Below, in pieces: positions 27,067 through 36,441 of a stretch of 64,000 nt of DNA. This DNA comes from Rhizobium sp. BK650. GTDB taxonomy: Bacteria > Pseudomonadota > Alphaproteobacteria > Rhizobiales > Rhizobiaceae. The notes under the pieces were generated by a model. It saw only the letters and a program-made list of their open reading frames with translations, was not told the DNA's origin and made no database searches. The stretch is from positions 372,001 through 436,000 of the forward strand of contig NZ_JACIBK010000001.1 of assembly GCF_014195325.1 (NCBI RefSeq), in the 5' to 3' direction. Every line of letters starts with the position of its first letter. Within the stretch, counting starts at the first letter, position 1. The position numbers were made by a program, and so were the translations under genes.

Positions 27067-27534
27067 TCACTCGAATTCCAGCACGCTGCTTTCGAAGCGG
27101 ATGATGGGAATACCGTGCTGGTTGACGCCTTCGCAGAGGATGCTGTTGATATGCCAGCCCGGCCGCGAAGCGAGCGGGCGGCCGGAGAGAAAGGTCACGG
27201 AATAGCTGACCGTCTCGTCGACAAAGACCGGCTTCAGCCATTGCAGCTTCTGGAAACCGGGCGAGGGACCGAGGTTCGGCGGTTGCAGGCCTTCGCTCTT
27301 CAGCCGGTCGATCTCCGCCATCCAGTATTTGAGGAAACATTGCATCCAAGCGGCCGTCGTATGCCATCCGGAGGCGCAGAGCCCACCAAACATCGTGTCC
27401 CGGGCCGCATCCTTGGCCGTATGGAAGCGCTGCGGATCGTATTTCCGGGCGAAGCGGAGGATCTTTTCTTCCGTGAAGACATAGGTGCCGATCTCGCTTT
27501 TCTCACCGGCGGCGTAGAGTTCGATCATCCTCAT
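27067..27534 (-). CDS. MaoC-like hot-dog fold hydratase (second of a pair)
   Basis: A 155-residue protein with the hot-dog hydratase pattern: EEKILRFARKYDPQRFHTAKDAARDTMFGGLCASGWHTTAAWM, in which the Asp and His (D-x-x-x-x-H) are in the positions of the R-specific enoyl-CoA hydratase catalytic pair. It starts inside the stop codon of the next gene upstream with a four-base overlap. The two proteins are homologous, so they may form a heterodimer, as is known for some hydratases with split domains. The substrate acyl-CoA is unknown. Confidence 0.85.
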   Translation of the reverse strand: MRMIELYAAGEKSEIGTYVFTEEKILRFARKYDPQRFHTAKDAARDTMFGGLCASGWHTTAAWMQCFLKYWMAEIDRLKSEGLQPPNLGPSPGFQKLQWLKPVFVDETVSYSVTFLSGRPLASRPGWHINSILCEGVNQHGIPIIRFESSVLEFE

Positions 27535-28004
27535 GCGCGGGCCTCAGGCCTGCCACGCATGCCGAAGATGACGGAATTTTCCGACAGGCAGATCAGTTCG
27601 CCGCGCTGATTTTCCACCTCATGGCGAAACTTGACGATGCCGAGGCCGGGACGCGAGCGGAGGGCACGCGCCTCCAGCACCGTCGAATGGCCGGAGAGCG
27701 TGTCGCCTGCCAGCACAGGTTTGCGCCACTCCATGAAGTCGACGCCGGGCGCGCCTTCGCATAGGGAATTCAACACATAGCTGTCGGCCATCATGCGCAT
27801 GAACATCGCCGAGATGTGCCACCCGGAGGCGGCAAGTCCACCGAGGATGCTCGCGCGGCCGGCAATTTCATCCAGATGCATCGGCTGCGGATCGAACTCG
27901 GTAGCAAATTCGATGATTTCCGGCGCCGTTACGGCTTTCGGGCCGAGCGGAAAGCGCCGACCGGGTTGGAAATCCTCATAGGCGAGCTTTTCTGCAGGCA
28001 TCAA
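27531..28004 (-). CDS. MaoC-like hot-dog fold hydratase (first of a pair)
   Basis: A 157-residue homologue of its downstream partner. The catalytic motif reads FATEFDPQPMHLDEIAG, with the Asp and His expected of MaoC-type enoyl-CoA hydratases, followed by ILGGLAASGWHISAMFMRMM. It overlaps the second gene by four bases, which implies coupled translation. There is no acyl-CoA dehydrogenase or thiolase next to the pair, so the pathway remains open. Confidence 0.85.
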   Translation of the reverse strand: MMPAEKLAYEDFQPGRRFPLGPKAVTAPEIIEFATEFDPQPMHLDEIAGRASILGGLAASGWHISAMFMRMMADSYVLNSLCEGAPGVDFMEWRKPVLAGDTLSGHSTVLEARALRSRPGLGIVKFRHEVENQRGELICLSENSVIFGMRGRPEARA

Positions 28005-28081
28005 GGCCTCCCATCATAGGCAGGCCTCATTGCTTACAATAGCATCCGCGCGGGCTCAATGATTCCGTAGGGATAAACAGC

Positions 28082-29152
28082 ATGGCTGAACTAAGGTCGA
28101 TACTCGATGAGGCGGCGCGCGAAGGACTGATCACCGCCGAGGCCGGCGAGCGGCTGGCGCCGTTCCTTGCGGCGCGTGGCGTCGTCGTCGAGCAGCGCGC
28201 CAAAGCAGATTCTGAACCAGCCTGGTCTGATACTGAAACGCCGCGCTTCGTGCGCGGCTTCCACGACGTGCTGATCACGATCGGCATCCTGATTGCGCTC
28301 GCGGGTCTCTGGGGGCTCACCTCCCTTTATGCGGTGCTGCCAGCAATCCTAGCGCTGGCGGAAATCGTCGTGAAGCGTCAGCGCCTTGCACTGCCGGCCG
28401 TCGTGCTGACGCTGGCTGTCTTTGCCTGGACTTTCCGGATGATGCTGTCACTTTATCCGTCCAATGCCGATCTATGGCTGACTGGCGAGGGTATCGACGG
28501 GTTCATCGTTGCATTCCCTGTCATTATGGGGCTTTTCTATCTGCGCTACCGTGTGCCGCTTGCCCTCGCGCTTTCGATCTTCTCCGGTCTTGCCCTTATC
28601 CTTGCGCTCGTCTTCCGCCTGCTGCAATGGGCGAGCGGCGACGATGCCTTCATCCTCAATCATGCCGCGCTCGTCTCGATCATCCTGTTTGCCTGCGCCA
28701 CAGGTCTGTTCGTTGCCGCGCTCGGCTTCGATATCAGCGACAGGCTGCGCCGGACGACGCGATCGGATGTTGCCTTCTGGCTTCATCTCGTTGCGGCGCC
28801 GGCCCTGCTTTACAGCATCCGGCTATTGCTCTCACTCGATGGGGGCTGGCTGGACATCATGGATGCGAATTCCTTTAAGACGCCAGTCGTTGTCATAATC
28901 GTCGCGTTGCTGATGCTGATCGGTCTGATCATCGATCGGCGCGCCTTCGTCACGTCGGGCCTGCTGACGCTGGGACTGGCGATCTATGGGATATTCAGGC
29001 AGGGAAGTGCGACCGTCGATACTTACATCTTCGGAACGCTCGTAGTCGTCGGCGTGATCGTGCTGGTCATCGGCACCGGCTGGATGCCGCTTCGGCGCAT
29101 CGTGCTGCGCGCTTTGCCGTCAACCGTCGTGGAAAGGCTGCCGCCTGCGTGA
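28082..29152 (+). CDS. Polytopic membrane protein (DUF2157-like)
   Basis: A 356-residue protein. The first 60 residues are soluble and helical (LRSILDEAAREGLITAEAGERL), followed by about ten hydrophobic segments from residue 62 on. The N-terminal helical domain before a membrane region resembles DUF2157 proteins, but I do not see a decisive motif. No function can be given. It is divergent from the MaoC pair and convergent with ychF across a repeat-containing spacer. Confidence 0.7.
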   Translation: MAELRSILDEAAREGLITAEAGERLAPFLAARGVVVEQRAKADSEPAWSDTETPRFVRGFHDVLITIGILIALAGLWGLTSLYAVLPAILALAEIVVKRQRLALPAVVLTLAVFAWTFRMMLSLYPSNADLWLTGEGIDGFIVAFPVIMGLFYLRYRVPLALALSIFSGLALILALVFRLLQWASGDDAFILNHAALVSIILFACATGLFVAALGFDISDRLRRTTRSDVAFWLHLVAAPALLYSIRLLLSLDGGWLDIMDANSFKTPVVVIIVALLMLIGLIIDRRAFVTSGLLTLGLAIYGIFRQGSATVDTYIFGTLVVVGVIVLVIGTGWMPLRRIVLRALPSTVVERLPPA

Positions 29153-29162
29153 GCGACAGCAG

Positions 29163-29232
29163 CTTTAGTTTTTCGTTTGACGCATGTCGTTGTCGCAAAA
29201 CCGCCGCACACTTTGTGCGACGCGCCTTGTGC
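29163..29232 (-). repeat. Rhizobial intergenic repeat, copy A
   Basis: The spacer between the convergent membrane-protein and ychF genes holds, on the minus strand, GTCGCACAAAGTGTGC, GGCGGTTTTGCG and ACGACATGCG, followed by CTAAAGC. The same blocks in the same order (GTCGAGCAGGTGTGC, CCGGCTTTGCAG, ACATGCG) occur on the plus strand at 55404-55500. It is a diverged copy of what I recall as an abundant Rhizobium intergenic repeat with CATGTCG/CGACATG ends. Confidence 0.6.
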
Positions 29233-29233
29233 A

Positions 29234-30337
29234 TTACGTATTGAAGCGGAAGTGAATGACGTCGCCATCCTGGACGACATATTCCTTGCCTTCGTCGCGC
29301 GCCTTACCGGCTTCCTTGGCGCCGACTTCTCCGCCGAACTGGATATAGTCGTCATAGGCGATGGTGTTGGCGCGGATGAAGCCGCGCTCGAAATCCGAGT
29401 GGATCACACCGGCCGCCTGCGGGGCCTTGGTGCCGCGCTCGATCGTCCAGGCGCGCGTTTCCTTTGGACCGACGGTGAAATAGGTGATGAGGTGGAGCAG
29501 TTTGTAGCCGGCACGGATCAGGCGATCGAGGCCCGCTTCGTCGAGGCCGAGAGCCGAGAGGAACTCCTTGGCTTCCTCATCGGGCAGCTGGGCGACTTCT
29601 GACTCGATCGCAGCCGAGATGATCACGGTTTCGGCACCCTGTGCTTTTGCCATCGCGGCGACGGCTTCGGTATATTTGTTGCCGGTCGCCGCATCGCCTT
29701 CCGACACGTTACAAACGTAGAGAACCGGATGGGAAGTCAGGAGGTTCAGCCCCTTCAGGATGCGGATTTCTTCGGCGTCGAGCTTGGAAAGCAGGGTGCG
29801 GACGGGTTTGCCATCCTGCAGCAGGGCGAGCGAGGCTTCCATGATCGGCAGCATGGCCATGGAATCCTTATCCTTGCCGGTGGCGCGCTTGCGGGTCTGC
29901 TCGGTGCGGCGCTCAAGACTTTCGAGGTCGGCGAGCATCAGTTCGGTCTCGATCGTTTCGGCGTCGGCAACGGGATCGATGCGGCCTTCCACGTGGGTGA
30001 TGTCGCCGTCCTCGAAGCAGCGCAGCACATGCACGATGGCATCGACTTCGCGGATATTGGCGAGGAACTGGTTGCCGAGGCCTTCACCTTTAGACGCACC
30101 ACGCACGAGGCCGGCAATATCGACGAAGTTGATGCGGGTCGGGATGATTTCCTTCGACTTCGCAATGTCCGCAAGCTTCCGCATGCGTTCATCGGGCACG
30201 GCCACTTCGCCTGTGTTCGGTTCGATCGTGCAGAAGGGATAGTTTGCCGCCTGCGCGGCAGCCGTCTTGGTGAGCGCATTGAAGAGGGTCGATTTGCCGA
30301 CATTCGGCAGGCCGACGATACCGCATTTGAAGCCCAT
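29234..30337 (-). CDS. ychF: Redox-regulated ATPase YchF (Obg family)
   Basis: A 367-residue P-loop protein starting [23 protein letters not shown] (G1), with [22 protein letters not shown] (G3 and switch region) and the N-terminal domain interrupted by a coiled coil ([15 protein letters not shown]). The C-terminal TGS domain ends [16 protein letters not shown]. YchF is a conserved ATPase that binds ribosomes and takes part in the oxidative stress response. In many alphaproteobacteria it neighbours pth and rplY, which is also the case here though other genes intervene. Confidence 0.95.
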   Translation of the reverse strand: MGFKCGIVGLPNVGKSTLFNALTKTAAAQAANYPFCTIEPNTGEVAVPDERMRKLADIAKSKEIIPTRINFVDIAGLVRGASKGEGLGNQFLANIREVDAIVHVLRCFEDGDITHVEGRIDPVADAETIETELMLADLESLERRTEQTRKRATGKDKDSMAMLPIMEASLALLQDGKPVRTLLSKLDAEEIRILKGLNLLTSHPVLYVCNVSEGDAATGNKYTEAVAAMAKAQGAETVIISAAIESEVAQLPDEEAKEFLSALGLDEAGLDRLIRAGYKLLHLITYFTVGPKETRAWTIERGTKAPQAAGVIHSDFERGFIRANTIAYDDYIQFGGEVGAKEAGKARDEGKEYVVQDGDVIHFRFNT

Positions 30338-30564
30338 GGCTGAAACCTGCTGTTCTCTGGAATTCCTTGGCCGTGGCTATGGGATAAAGGAGGGGAGCGG
30401 TCAAGTCTTGGAGAGCTTTTCTCGCAGCTGCCTTGCCGATAGGGCGTACCGGTCCTATTCTTATGGCGTGGGATTTCCCTTGGCATGAGGTGTCGAAATT
30501 CTGCAATCGAAAAGGTTTAGTTAGAACGAAACCCCTTCCCATGTCATCAACGGGCGGATTTCCG

Positions 30565-30876
30565 ATGGTTGACAACGATATTGCCTTAAAACCCAAGACC
30601 AAAACGAAGCCCAAGCTGGATAAGCCAAAGCTCTACAAGGTCATTCTCGTCAATGACGATTACACACCGCGTGAGTTCGTCATCATGGTGCTGAGAGCCG
30701 TCTTCCGAATGAGCGAGGATGCCGGATATCGTGTGATGATGACGGCACACAAGCTCGGCTCTTGCGTGGTCGTGGTCTGCACCAAGGATATTGCGGAGAC
30801 AAAAGCCAAGGAGGCCATCGACCTTGCCAAGGAGATGGGCTTCCCGCTGATGTTCACCACGGAGCCCGAGGAATAG
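30565..30876 (+). CDS. clpS: ATP-dependent Clp protease adaptor ClpS (ClpS2-like)
   Basis: A 103-residue protein. After a Lys-rich N-terminal tail comes the ClpS core KPKLYKVILVNDDYTPREFVIMVLRAVF, with the N-degron-pocket residues VNDDYTPREFV, and later MMTAHKLGSCVVVVCTKDIAETKAKEA. ClpS delivers proteins with bulky N-terminal residues to ClpA-ClpP. The RAVF ending of the first block and the lack of a neighbouring clpA suggest the ClpS2 type that some rhizobia carry beside ClpS1; this is inference. The ATG at 30565 is preceded by GGCGGA; an ATG at 30541 is also in frame. Confidence 0.87.
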   Translation: MVDNDIALKPKTKTKPKLDKPKLYKVILVNDDYTPREFVIMVLRAVFRMSEDAGYRVMMTAHKLGSCVVVVCTKDIAETKAKEAIDLAKEMGFPLMFTTEPEE

Positions 30877-30898
30877 CAGGCTCCCAAGCGTTTCCGGT

Positions 30899-31363
30899 CT
30901 ATGACTGTCGGCGGATCTGGTAACCGGTCTTGTCCTGCAGGAAGCCGCAATTTTCATAGAAACGCAGCGTTGCCGGATCTTTCGATCCTGTCAGCAGCAT
31001 CACTTTGTAGCAGCCGGCTTCCCAGGCTTGTGCGATCGCATGCCGGATGATTTTGCCGGCATAGCCCTGTTTGCGATGACCGGCGTGGGTGACGACGTTT
31101 TCGATCAGCGCATAGGAGGCGCCGTTGCGCGTCAGGTTGGGTATGACGATCAGCGTTACCGTCGATGCTGCGATCTCGTCGATAAAGCCGATAAAAACCG
31201 TCATGCCGGGCTGGGCCAGAATGGCAGAGAAACGGTCCTGCGCTAACTCAGGAGCAAGCTCCCGATCGGTGGAATTGATGTGCCTGTAAAGCGCGAGCAG
31301 GTTCTGCAGGTCGGCGGAGGCTGCTCGCCGGATGGTAAAATTCCCACTCGCCATCCCGCTCAT
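30899..31363 (-). CDS. GNAT-family N-acetyltransferase
   Basis: A 154-residue acetyltransferase. The acetyl-CoA loop is [21 protein letters not shown] and the C-terminal signature [22 protein letters not shown] is the standard strand-helix pair with the general acid Tyr. Substrate unknown. Its ATG overlaps the pth stop codon by four bases, so it is translated from the same message as pth. Confidence 0.82.
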   Translation of the reverse strand: MSGMASGNFTIRRAASADLQNLLALYRHINSTDRELAPELAQDRFSAILAQPGMTVFIGFIDEIAASTVTLIVIPNLTRNGASYALIENVVTHAGHRKQGYAGKIIRHAIAQAWEAGCYKVMLLTGSKDPATLRFYENCGFLQDKTGYQIRRQS

Positions 31364-32076
31364 TCGCTCTTGTTGCCGAACATCTTCTTCAGCATCTCGG
31401 CCATCGGCCCGGTTGCCGGGAGTTTCTGCTGGCCCTGATTGCGCGCCTGATGGATATGGGATTTTCCCGCCGGCTTCTTCTCCGGCTTCGGCTTTTCGTC
31501 TTCCGCCTTGCCGCCGAGCGCTAGCGCGATCTTGTTCATCAGCTGGGAATCTTCGTGGCGGACCAGCATCTCCGCATTGTCTGCGAGCGTATCCAGCAGA
31601 GGCTCCAGCCAGGCGCTATCGGCCTTGGCAAAGTCGCCGAGCACATGGTTATGCACGAGTTCCTTGGCGCCGGGGTGGCCGATGCCGATACGCAGCCGGC
31701 GGTATTCTCTGCCGCAGTGAGCGTCGAGCGACTTGATGCCGTTGTGGCCGCCATGGCCGCCGCCGATCTTCAGCCGCGCCTTACCAGCCGGCAGGTCGAG
31801 TTCGTCATAAATTGCCACGAGATCTGCAGGCTGCAGCTTATAGAAGCGCATGGCTTCGCCAACGGATTCGCCCGATAGATTCATGAAGGTCTGCGGCTTG
31901 ATCAGCAGGACTTTCTCGCCGGCAAGCTCCCCCTCGGAGATCTCGGCTTTGAATTTCCTCGACCAGGGCGAAAAGGTGTGGCGGCGATAGATGGCATCCA
32001 CCGCCATGAAGCCGACATTGTGCCGGTTGCCGGCATATTTCGCGCCGGGATTGCCGAGACCCGCGATGATCAGCAT
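31360..32076 (-). CDS. pth: Peptidyl-tRNA hydrolase
   Basis: A 238-residue protein with the Pth signature [22 protein letters not shown], containing the catalytic His near residue 20, then [13 protein letters not shown] and [18 protein letters not shown]. It recycles peptidyl-tRNA released during translation. About 45 residues at the C terminus beyond the usual length are charged and rich in Lys, Pro and Gln ([15 protein letters not shown]); this tail is not part of the fold. TAAGGAAG lies just before the ATG. Confidence 0.95.
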   Translation of the reverse strand: MLIIAGLGNPGAKYAGNRHNVGFMAVDAIYRRHTFSPWSRKFKAEISEGELAGEKVLLIKPQTFMNLSGESVGEAMRFYKLQPADLVAIYDELDLPAGKARLKIGGGHGGHNGIKSLDAHCGREYRRLRIGIGHPGAKELVHNHVLGDFAKADSAWLEPLLDTLADNAEMLVRHEDSQLMNKIALALGGKAEDEKPKPEKKPAGKSHIHQARNQGQQKLPATGPMAEMLKKMFGNKSE

Positions 32077-32096
32077 GGCCTGTCTTCCTTACAAGA

Positions 32097-32117
32097 GCTG
32101 TCGCCGTTCACGACAGC
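32097..32117. other. Hairpin between the solute-binding protein gene and pth
   Basis: GCTGTCG and CGACAGC form a perfect seven-base stem around a seven-base loop, 20 bases upstream of pth. On the minus strand it is followed by TCTTGT, so it may be a weak terminator of the upstream gene or a structure in the pth leader. Confidence 0.4.
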
Positions 32118-32156
32118 GAAACAGCAGCAAAGTCAAGTGGGAAAGGCAAGCGACAG

Positions 32157-32879
32157 TCAGTTCAGGAGACGCAGGCCGTATTTCAGGAAGATCTGCTTCT
32201 GCTCGCCGCTGGCGATCAGCTTGTCGAGCGAGGCCTGCATGCGAGTCAGAAGGTCGTCGGGAAAGTTCTTCTCGCAGGCAATGCCCATCGGTTGAGAGGA
32301 GAGAACGGTCACCATTTCCAGCGGCTGGTCGGTCTTCAGCTTGTCGAAGTAGAGTTCGGAGATCGGCATCATGTCGATGCGGCCGCCGAGCAGCTTGCGC
32401 AGTGTCGCGTTGAAATCGCTGGCGAGATCGAGTTTGGTGAAGCCCTTCTCCTTCAGTATCACTTCGGTGTAATCGTCGCGTTGCGTGCCGATCACGTATT
32501 TCTTTGCGTCTTCGAGATTTGCGGCCGAGACGCCAGATCCCTTGCGGGTGATCAGGATGTTGCGATCAACGAGCAGCGGCTCGACCCATTTGAAAAGGGG
32601 GGCGCGGGAGGCATTATGTGCGGTTGCGAAAACGCAGGTCATCGGCGTTGAGCGGGCCAGGCTAAAGGCTCGCGCCCAAGGCATCACGTCGAGCGTATAA
32701 CCGACACCGATATCAGCCATGACCTTCTCGACCTGTTCGACGGTCGCACCCTTGATCACCTTTCCCTCGCGGTAGTTGAAGGGGGCGTATTCCTCCGTCA
32801 CGAAGGCTATCGTCTGGGCAGAGGCCGACGCGGCTAAGCAGGGCAGGGTAAGAAGAGCAAGAAGCAGCAGCTTTTTCAT
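32157..32879 (-). CDS. Periplasmic solute-binding protein, family 3 (PBP2 fold)
   Basis: About 240 residues, starting with a clear signal peptide (MKKLLLLALLTLPCLAASASA). The mature part, IAFVTEEYAPFNYREGKVIKGATVEQVEKVMADIG, is the first lobe of family 3 solute-binding proteins. There is no ABC permease or ATPase nearby. Instead the gene starts 26 bases after the stop codon of a GGDEF-EAL sensor protein, on the same strand, so it may provide a periplasmic ligand signal for that enzyme; this is inference. AGAGG seven bases upstream selects the ATG at 32879. Confidence 0.85.
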   Translation of the reverse strand: MKKLLLLALLTLPCLAASASAQTIAFVTEEYAPFNYREGKVIKGATVEQVEKVMADIGVGYTLDVMPWARAFSLARSTPMTCVFATAHNASRAPLFKWVEPLLVDRNILITRKGSGVSAANLEDAKKYVIGTQRDDYTEVILKEKGFTKLDLASDFNATLRKLLGGRIDMMPISELYFDKLKTDQPLEMVTVLSSQPMGIACEKNFPDDLLTRMQASLDKLIASGEQKQIFLKYGLRLLN

Positions 32880-32905
32880 CGCGATACCTCTCATATCTCG
32901 TCAGT

Positions 32906-35263
32906 TCATGAAGCGCGCGCCACGTTCGGCAGGGAACTGCTCAGTTCCTCGATCAGCTTGGTGGCATTCTGCGGACGGTGGAACAGATAGCCCTGACCAT
33001 AGTCGAGGCCCATCTGATGCAGCGTTCCGCATTCCTCCTCCGTTTCGATGCCTTCGGCAATGACGGTACAGTTCATCTTATGCGACAGCGTGGTGATGCC
33101 TTCGATCAGCATGCGGCTCTTCTGGCGCACGTCATCGTCCGCATCATTGATGGCGCGGGTGAAGGACTGGTCGATCTTGATGATATCGACGGGGAAGCGG
33201 TTGAGATAGCTCAGCGACGAATAGCCCGTACCGAAATCATCAAGCGCAATGCGGCAGCCGAAACGACGCAATTCGGCCACGACCATGCGGATTTGCGGGT
33301 TGTCGTGCATCAGCACGGCTTCCGTAATCTCGACGACGATACGATCCGGCAGGATGCCGTGGCGGCCCAGTATGGCTGCAAGGCGGGCAGCGAGCGCCGG
33401 CTCGAACTGAAGCGGCGAGAAATTGATTGCAAGATAGGTATCCTGCATGCCCGGCAGGCGGGAAATCTTTGCCAGATTGGCGACTGCCTTTTCCATGATG
33501 ACATTGCCGACGCGGACAATCTTGGCGGTTTCTTCGGCGACGCTGATGATCTCGGCCGGCGGCATGAGGCCCTTTTGCGGGTGGTTGAGACGCATCAGCG
33601 CCTCGAAACCGGCAATGCCGCGGCCGTTTAGCTTGACGATCGGCTGAAGATAGGCCTCGAACCAGTCGTCGGCGAGACCAGCTTCGATATGAGCTTCGAT
33701 CTCAGCGCGGCGACGAGCATGATCAAGCATGCCGTTGTCGAAGATCTGAGCTCCATTCTTGCCGTCGCGTTTCTTGGCGTACATGGCCATGTCGGACTTC
33801 TGCAGCAGTTCGGCGGCGGTCGTGGCATGGCGAGGGTAGATGGCGATACCGATGGAGGCGCTGAGATGCATGTCCGGCCCGAAGGGCTTCTCGAAGATCG
33901 AAGCGATCTGGTCGGAAAGGGCGCTGGCGCGCTTTTCGGCATTCTTCGCCGGCAGAAGGATGGCGAATTCATCGCCACCGAGGCGGGCAGCTTCGTCGGA
34001 GGGCGCAAGCAGGGTCTTTAGACGCTCAACGAGTTCGATGAGGGCTGCATCGCCTGCGGCATGGCCCATATTGTCATTGATCCATTTGAATCGGTCGAGA
34101 TCGACGAAGAGACAGGCGAGTTCCTGATCGGCGGCATCGGCGGCTGCAATCTTGCTATCGAGTACAGCCTCGAAACCCTGGCGGTTCAGGAGGCCTGTCA
34201 GATGGTCGGTGATAGCTTGGCGATGGTTGCGATCTTCCGAAGCCTTGAGTTCTGTCACATCGGTCATGACGGAAAGCGACTGCCCTTCCTGTCCCTGGGT
34301 CGTCAACGCTGTTTCCATGATGAGGGCATCCATGATGCGGCCGTCCATGCAGACGAACTTGACGGTCACGTCGCCGGTGCCGTTCTCGCGCTGGCTCTTG
34401 CGCTTGATGAACTTGTCACGGGTGAACGGCGTGACGAGATCGGAGAAATTCCGGCCGATCACGGTGGAACGGTGATAGCCGGTCGCAAGCAGCCAGTAAT
34501 CGCTGACAGCGGTGATGCGGTCTTCTTCGTCGAGGGAGAAGAGCATCGCGGGGGTCAGATTGTAGATGTCGGTGGTGCGGCGATGCGCGAGCTTCAGCTC
34601 GGTTTCCTCGTTCTCGAGCTTCGTCTGCATTTCGTTGAAGCTTTGGGCAAGGCGGCCCATCTCGTCGTTCGACTGCCAATCGACATGGTGGCGGGAGCCG
34701 AGTTGGCGGGTCGCTTCGATCGCGGCCGTCAGACGCATCAGAGGCTTGATGACGAAGATGCGGTTGCCGATGAGCGCGGTCGCAAAAACGGCCAGCACCG
34801 CGAAAATGAAGATCGAGATGAAAACGACTTCTTCCTGCTTCAAGCCGGAAAACAGGCCGAGTGCCGGATAGAAGACGGAGATGCTGCCGAGGTTCTTGGG
34901 GCCGTCGACGGTGTTGTAGATGATGGCGCGGGAAACCTGCACCAGTTTGCCGTTGAAAGACTTCGGAATGGTGGACTGGCTGACGTCGAGCTCACCGGAC
35001 TGGTCGCGTACTTCCACCCTTACGATGGCTCCCTGCGAAACGACCGTCGCGCTGATCTGGGTTACGCTGTCGGCATCGAGATCCCAAAGCGGCTTGGCCA
35101 GCGCCTGGGCATTCGCAACAAGAAGAACGGAAATATGGTCACGTATTTCCTTGTCGGCTCGCTCGGAAGAAAGGAAAAGAAAAAGAACAAACAGGGGAGC
35201 TACAAAAATAAGCAGCGCGCCGCAAACAATTGAAAAAAATCTGTTCTCAACGGAATTATTCAT
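32906..35263 (-). CDS. Membrane sensor with HAMP, PAS, GGDEF and EAL domains
   Basis: A 785-residue c-di-GMP signalling protein. Domain order: membrane segment (about 12-32), periplasmic sensor region (to about 150), second membrane segment, HAMP (about 170-220), PAS (about 230-340), GGDEF with intact LGGDEFA (about 426) and EAL with intact EALMR (about 551) and DDFGTGYSS. Both catalytic motifs are kept, so it may both make and degrade c-di-GMP. The solute-binding protein gene follows 26 bases downstream. It lies between rplY and pth, genes that are often adjacent in relatives. Confidence 0.92.
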   Translation of the reverse strand: MNNSVENRFFSIVCGALLIFVAPLFVLFLFLSSERADKEIRDHISVLLVANAQALAKPLWDLDADSVTQISATVVSQGAIVRVEVRDQSGELDVSQSTIPKSFNGKLVQVSRAIIYNTVDGPKNLGSISVFYPALGLFSGLKQEEVVFISIFIFAVLAVFATALIGNRIFVIKPLMRLTAAIEATRQLGSRHHVDWQSNDEMGRLAQSFNEMQTKLENEETELKLAHRRTTDIYNLTPAMLFSLDEEDRITAVSDYWLLATGYHRSTVIGRNFSDLVTPFTRDKFIKRKSQRENGTGDVTVKFVCMDGRIMDALIMETALTTQGQEGQSLSVMTDVTELKASEDRNHRQAITDHLTGLLNRQGFEAVLDSKIAAADAADQELACLFVDLDRFKWINDNMGHAAGDAALIELVERLKTLLAPSDEAARLGGDEFAILLPAKNAEKRASALSDQIASIFEKPFGPDMHLSASIGIAIYPRHATTAAELLQKSDMAMYAKKRDGKNGAQIFDNGMLDHARRRAEIEAHIEAGLADDWFEAYLQPIVKLNGRGIAGFEALMRLNHPQKGLMPPAEIISVAEETAKIVRVGNVIMEKAVANLAKISRLPGMQDTYLAINFSPLQFEPALAARLAAILGRHGILPDRIVVEITEAVLMHDNPQIRMVVAELRRFGCRIALDDFGTGYSSLSYLNRFPVDIIKIDQSFTRAINDADDDVRQKSRMLIEGITTLSHKMNCTVIAEGIETEEECGTLHQMGLDYGQGYLFHRPQNATKLIEELSSSLPNVARAS

Positions 35264-35390
35264 GGTTCCGTTTGCTCCACGGGGGTCGGAATATTCTGCG
35301 GTTACTCAGCGGGGCGGAAACTTCGCAACAGCGGGAGCATGCTTCCATGAATGTGTTAAATGTTGCTGAAATGGGCCTTTTCGGGCAAAG

Positions 35391-35423
35391 AAAAGCCCGC
35401 TCTCCTCACGGAAAGCGGGCCTT
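35391..35423 (-). terminator. Intrinsic terminator of rplY
   Basis: On the minus strand AAGGCCCGCTTTCC and GGAGAGCGGGCTTTT pair around GTGA and run into TTTTC. It lies 26 bases beyond the rplY stop codon. Confidence 0.85.
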
Positions 35424-35448
35424 ATGCTTTACAAATTGATAGAAGCGA

Positions 35449-36060
35449 TCAGGCTTCTGCTTCGCCTTCGGCGGCAGCTTCGTCGACGCCGGCAGCCGGA
35501 GCAATAATCGTCGCGATGGTGAAGTCGCGATCGGCGATGACAGGCGTGACACCCTTCGGCAGCGTGACTTCCGAAATGTGAATGCTGTCGCCGATCTTGT
35601 GGCCAGAGAGGTCGACCGTGAAGAATTCCGGGATCGCGTTAGCCGGGCAGTGAACTTCGACTTCGTGACGAACGATGTTCAGGACGCCGCCGACCTTGAG
35701 GCCCGGGGACTTTTCTTCATTGATGAAGTGGACCGGGATTTCAACGGTAACCTGGGTGTTGCCGGATACGCGCAGGAAATCGACGTGCATCGTGAAGTCG
35801 CGGACTGGGTCGAGTTGGTAGTCCTTCGGCAGAACCTGATACTTCTTGCCGTCGACGTCGATGGTCGCAACGGTGGTCATGAAGCCACCGGCATGAATCC
35901 GCTTCGTCACCTCATTGGTGTTGATAGCGATAGAAATCGGGGCCTGCTTGTCACCATAGATGACAGCGGGAATAAAGCCGTTGCGGCGGAGTTCACGGGC
36001 GGACCCCTTACCAACCCGTTCGCGCGCCTCGGCCTTGAGCTCGTAAGTTTCGTGGCTCAT
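35449..36060 (-). CDS. rplY: 50S ribosomal protein L25 (CTC type)
   Basis: A 203-residue protein of the L25/TL5/CTC family. The N-terminal 5S-rRNA-binding domain is [32 protein letters not shown], and the C-terminal beta domain contains [39 protein letters not shown]. The tail is Ala/Glu-rich. It binds 5S rRNA in the large subunit. AAAGGA is seven bases before the ATG. A leader of about 120 bases with strong secondary structure precedes it. Confidence 0.95.
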   Translation of the reverse strand: MSHETYELKAEARERVGKGSARELRRNGFIPAVIYGDKQAPISIAINTNEVTKRIHAGGFMTTVATIDVDGKKYQVLPKDYQLDPVRDFTMHVDFLRVSGNTQVTVEIPVHFINEEKSPGLKVGGVLNIVRHEVEVHCPANAIPEFFTVDLSGHKIGDSIHISEVTLPKGVTPVIADRDFTIATIIAPAAGVDEAAAEGEAEA

Positions 36061-36124
36061 GGCTAGTCCTTTCGAGGTTATTTGGAGAGCCCGCGACCGG
36101 CTAAAGGCCTTATGTCGTCGGACC

Positions 36125-36162
36125 GGAGGCGGGCAGTGCCCATCCTCATCCGCGTTGCCTCC
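36125..36162 (-). promoter_or_regulatory. Nested hairpin in the rplY leader (possible r-protein autoregulatory element)
   Basis: The six-base arms GGAGGC and GCCTCC (36125-36130 and 36157-36162) enclose a second perfect hairpin GGGC-AGT-GCCC (36131-36141). A palindrome AAGGCCTT follows closer to the gene (36105-36112). It lies in the leader between the proposed promoter and the rplY ATG. Ribosomal protein leaders often bind their own product; that role here is inference. Confidence 0.4.
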
Positions 36163-36186
36163 AAGGGTGTCTACGCGGACGCGTGG

Positions 36187-36215
36187 CCTATAATATAAGT
36201 GTCATGTAAACGCAA
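36187..36215 (-). promoter_or_regulatory. Sigma-70-type promoter candidate for rplY
   Basis: On the minus strand TTGCGT (36210-36215), a 17-base spacer and TATAGG (36187-36192). It would give a leader of about 120 bases before rplY. Confidence 0.45.
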
Positions 36216-36441
36216 GCGGCCCGGGGAGGCCTCCGATCGATCCTGCCTAACCGACAGGATAGCCGTCATATTCGGCTGAATGCAATCCACGGTATTTTGT
36301 GACGTCTTTTAAAAACCGCCGATAAGCCTTCGTTGTTCGGGCGTTAATCACAAAGTCGAACGCGAGGGTTCCCCTTTACCTGCAAGAGTGCCGGATTATT
36401 CGTTCTTTAACGCGGCCACACCGAATGTCAGCCGCTAAAGT

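Larger units (their letters stand above)
36061..36441. other. 381-base spacer between rplY and the MHYT gene
   Basis: It holds the rplY leader with its nested hairpin and a sigma-70-like promoter on the minus strand, both listed separately. The right half (36230-36441) must contain the promoter of the MHYT gene but shows no obvious structure to me. Confidence 0.5.

Noticed and set aside
34061..35233. Plus-strand frame of 390 codons over the HAMP-PAS region
   Set aside because: Antisense shadow of the GGDEF-EAL gene; no domain or ribosome binding site.
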